DNA of 40,546 nt, taken from the IMG/VR virus record IMGVR_UViG_3300040806_003768, positions 1 through 40,546 of that record; one strand, 5' to 3'. This stretch comes from a virus. The notes beneath the pieces are model-generated. The model saw only the letters and a program-made list of their open reading frames with translations, ran no database searches and had not been told where the DNA came from. Below are positions 40,297 through 40,546 of this stretch, one piece after another. A program made the translations under genes and the position numbers. Position 1 is the stretch's first letter. Each line of letters begins with the position of its first letter.

Positions 40297-40546
40297 AAGA
40301 AGAAGAGAAGAAAGGTTTACTGTAAATGCTCCAATCAAATGGGAAAATAATAATCGGGTTATTGAAGCTCTAACAAAAGATATATCTTATTCTGGTGTTT
40401 TTATTGAAACTTTGGCGCCATGCAATCTTCGCGATATCATTAATGTTGCTTTGCCGATAGGAAACGATCTTCTTGAAATAGAAGGCGAAGTTAGGTGGAT
40501 TAGGCAAGATGAAGAGGGTAATGCAACAGGGATGGGGATATACTTT
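40289..40546 (+). CDS. PilZ domain protein (partial, runs off the right edge)
   Basis: MVERRREERFTVNAPIKWEN has the RxxxR c-di-GMP motif, followed by KDISYSGVFIET (D/NxSxxG). This is a single PilZ domain, probably complete or nearly so. PilZ domains bind c-di-GMP. Overlaps the preceding gene by 8 nt. A phage PilZ would sense or interfere with host c-di-GMP; that is inference. Confidence 0.85.
   Translation, partial: MVERRREERFTVNAPIKWENNNRVIEALTKDISYSGVFIETLAPCNLRDIINVALPIGNDLLEIEGEVRWIRQDEEGNATGMGIYF

Noticed and set aside
1-40546. CRISPR arrays and tRNA genes
   Set aside because: No regularly spaced repeats were seen (the 18-nt leader repeats are at starts of genes), and I found no tRNA-like cloverleaf with a conserved T-loop.

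Overview
The window looks like part of the accessory and early/middle region of a large (probably jumbo) tailed-phage genome. Supporting signs are the AT-rich, tightly packed genes, mostly on the + strand with ATGA/TAATG overlaps; many small unrecognised proteins; an intein; a free-standing homing-type endonuclease; a DUF3310 protein; and stripped-down copies of cellular enzymes (TilS without its C-terminal domains, a CBS-less IMPDH/GMPR, a GroEL without GroES). No tail, capsid, terminase or polymerase gene was recognised, so the phage assignment is inference. The host is probably a Gram-negative. A MYXO-CTERM-like tail on a secreted metalloprotease and a PilZ gene at the right end suggest a Myxococcota or related delta-proteobacterial host, but this is weak evidence.

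Layout. 1-7.4 kb: asparagine synthetase, small genes, TilS-like tRNA lysidine synthetase, a structured intergenic RNA candidate, FEN-type 5'-3' exonuclease, type II glutamine synthetase and a SPOUT methyltransferase. 7.4-8.8 kb: a convergent minus-strand membrane protein. 8.8-12.2 kb: GroEL and helical-repeat proteins. 12.3-18.5 kb: a block of large unrecognised proteins, probably virion or envelope related, most carrying the same short helical module. 18.5-20.5 kb: a minus-strand homing-type endonuclease next to an adenylosuccinate synthetase gene (purA) with an interrupted reading frame. 20.5-25.3 kb: DHH phosphoesterase, helical-repeat proteins, a secreted HELAH protein and an IMPDH/GMP reductase. 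25.3-27.8 kb: a regulatory leader plus a MoxR ATPase/VWA-metallopeptidase pair with clearly different codon use. 27.8-31 kb: small-gene cassettes with a repeated ribosome-binding leader. 31-37.8 kb: M16 peptidase, class II aldolase-like protein, ClpP, DUF3310, thioesterase, intein-containing ThyX and a staphylococcal-type nuclease. 37.8-40.5 kb: more small cassettes, a 2OG-Fe(II) oxygenase-like protein, a matrixin-like protease and a truncated PilZ gene.

The most notable signal is in purA (19467-20505). The first 17 codons end in Trp-Gly at GGT, followed at once by TAA. The remaining 324 codons continue in another frame after the glycine codon GGC at 19528. If peptidyl-tRNA-Gly leaves GGT and lands on GGC, the ribosome skips 19518-19530 (13 nt) and the product reads WGDEAKGK, which matches the invariant PurA phosphate loop WGDEGKGK. 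The gap lies in a perfect 5-bp hairpin that includes the take-off codon and ends exactly at the landing codon. This is the logic of the phage T4 gene 60 bypass, and as in T4 a homing-endonuclease-like gene sits beside it. A +1 frameshift, or a single-base sequencing error, is the main alternative; either would add four residues inside the phosphate loop.

Taken together the metabolic genes handle amide nitrogen (GlnII, AsnB), purine interconversion (IMPDH/GMPR, PurA) and thymidylate (ThyX). GroEL, ClpP, MoxR/VWA and M16 would remodel proteins, and several zinc peptidases look exported. A repeated TTTTCGGATCT motif upstream of genes is a candidate phage-specific promoter.
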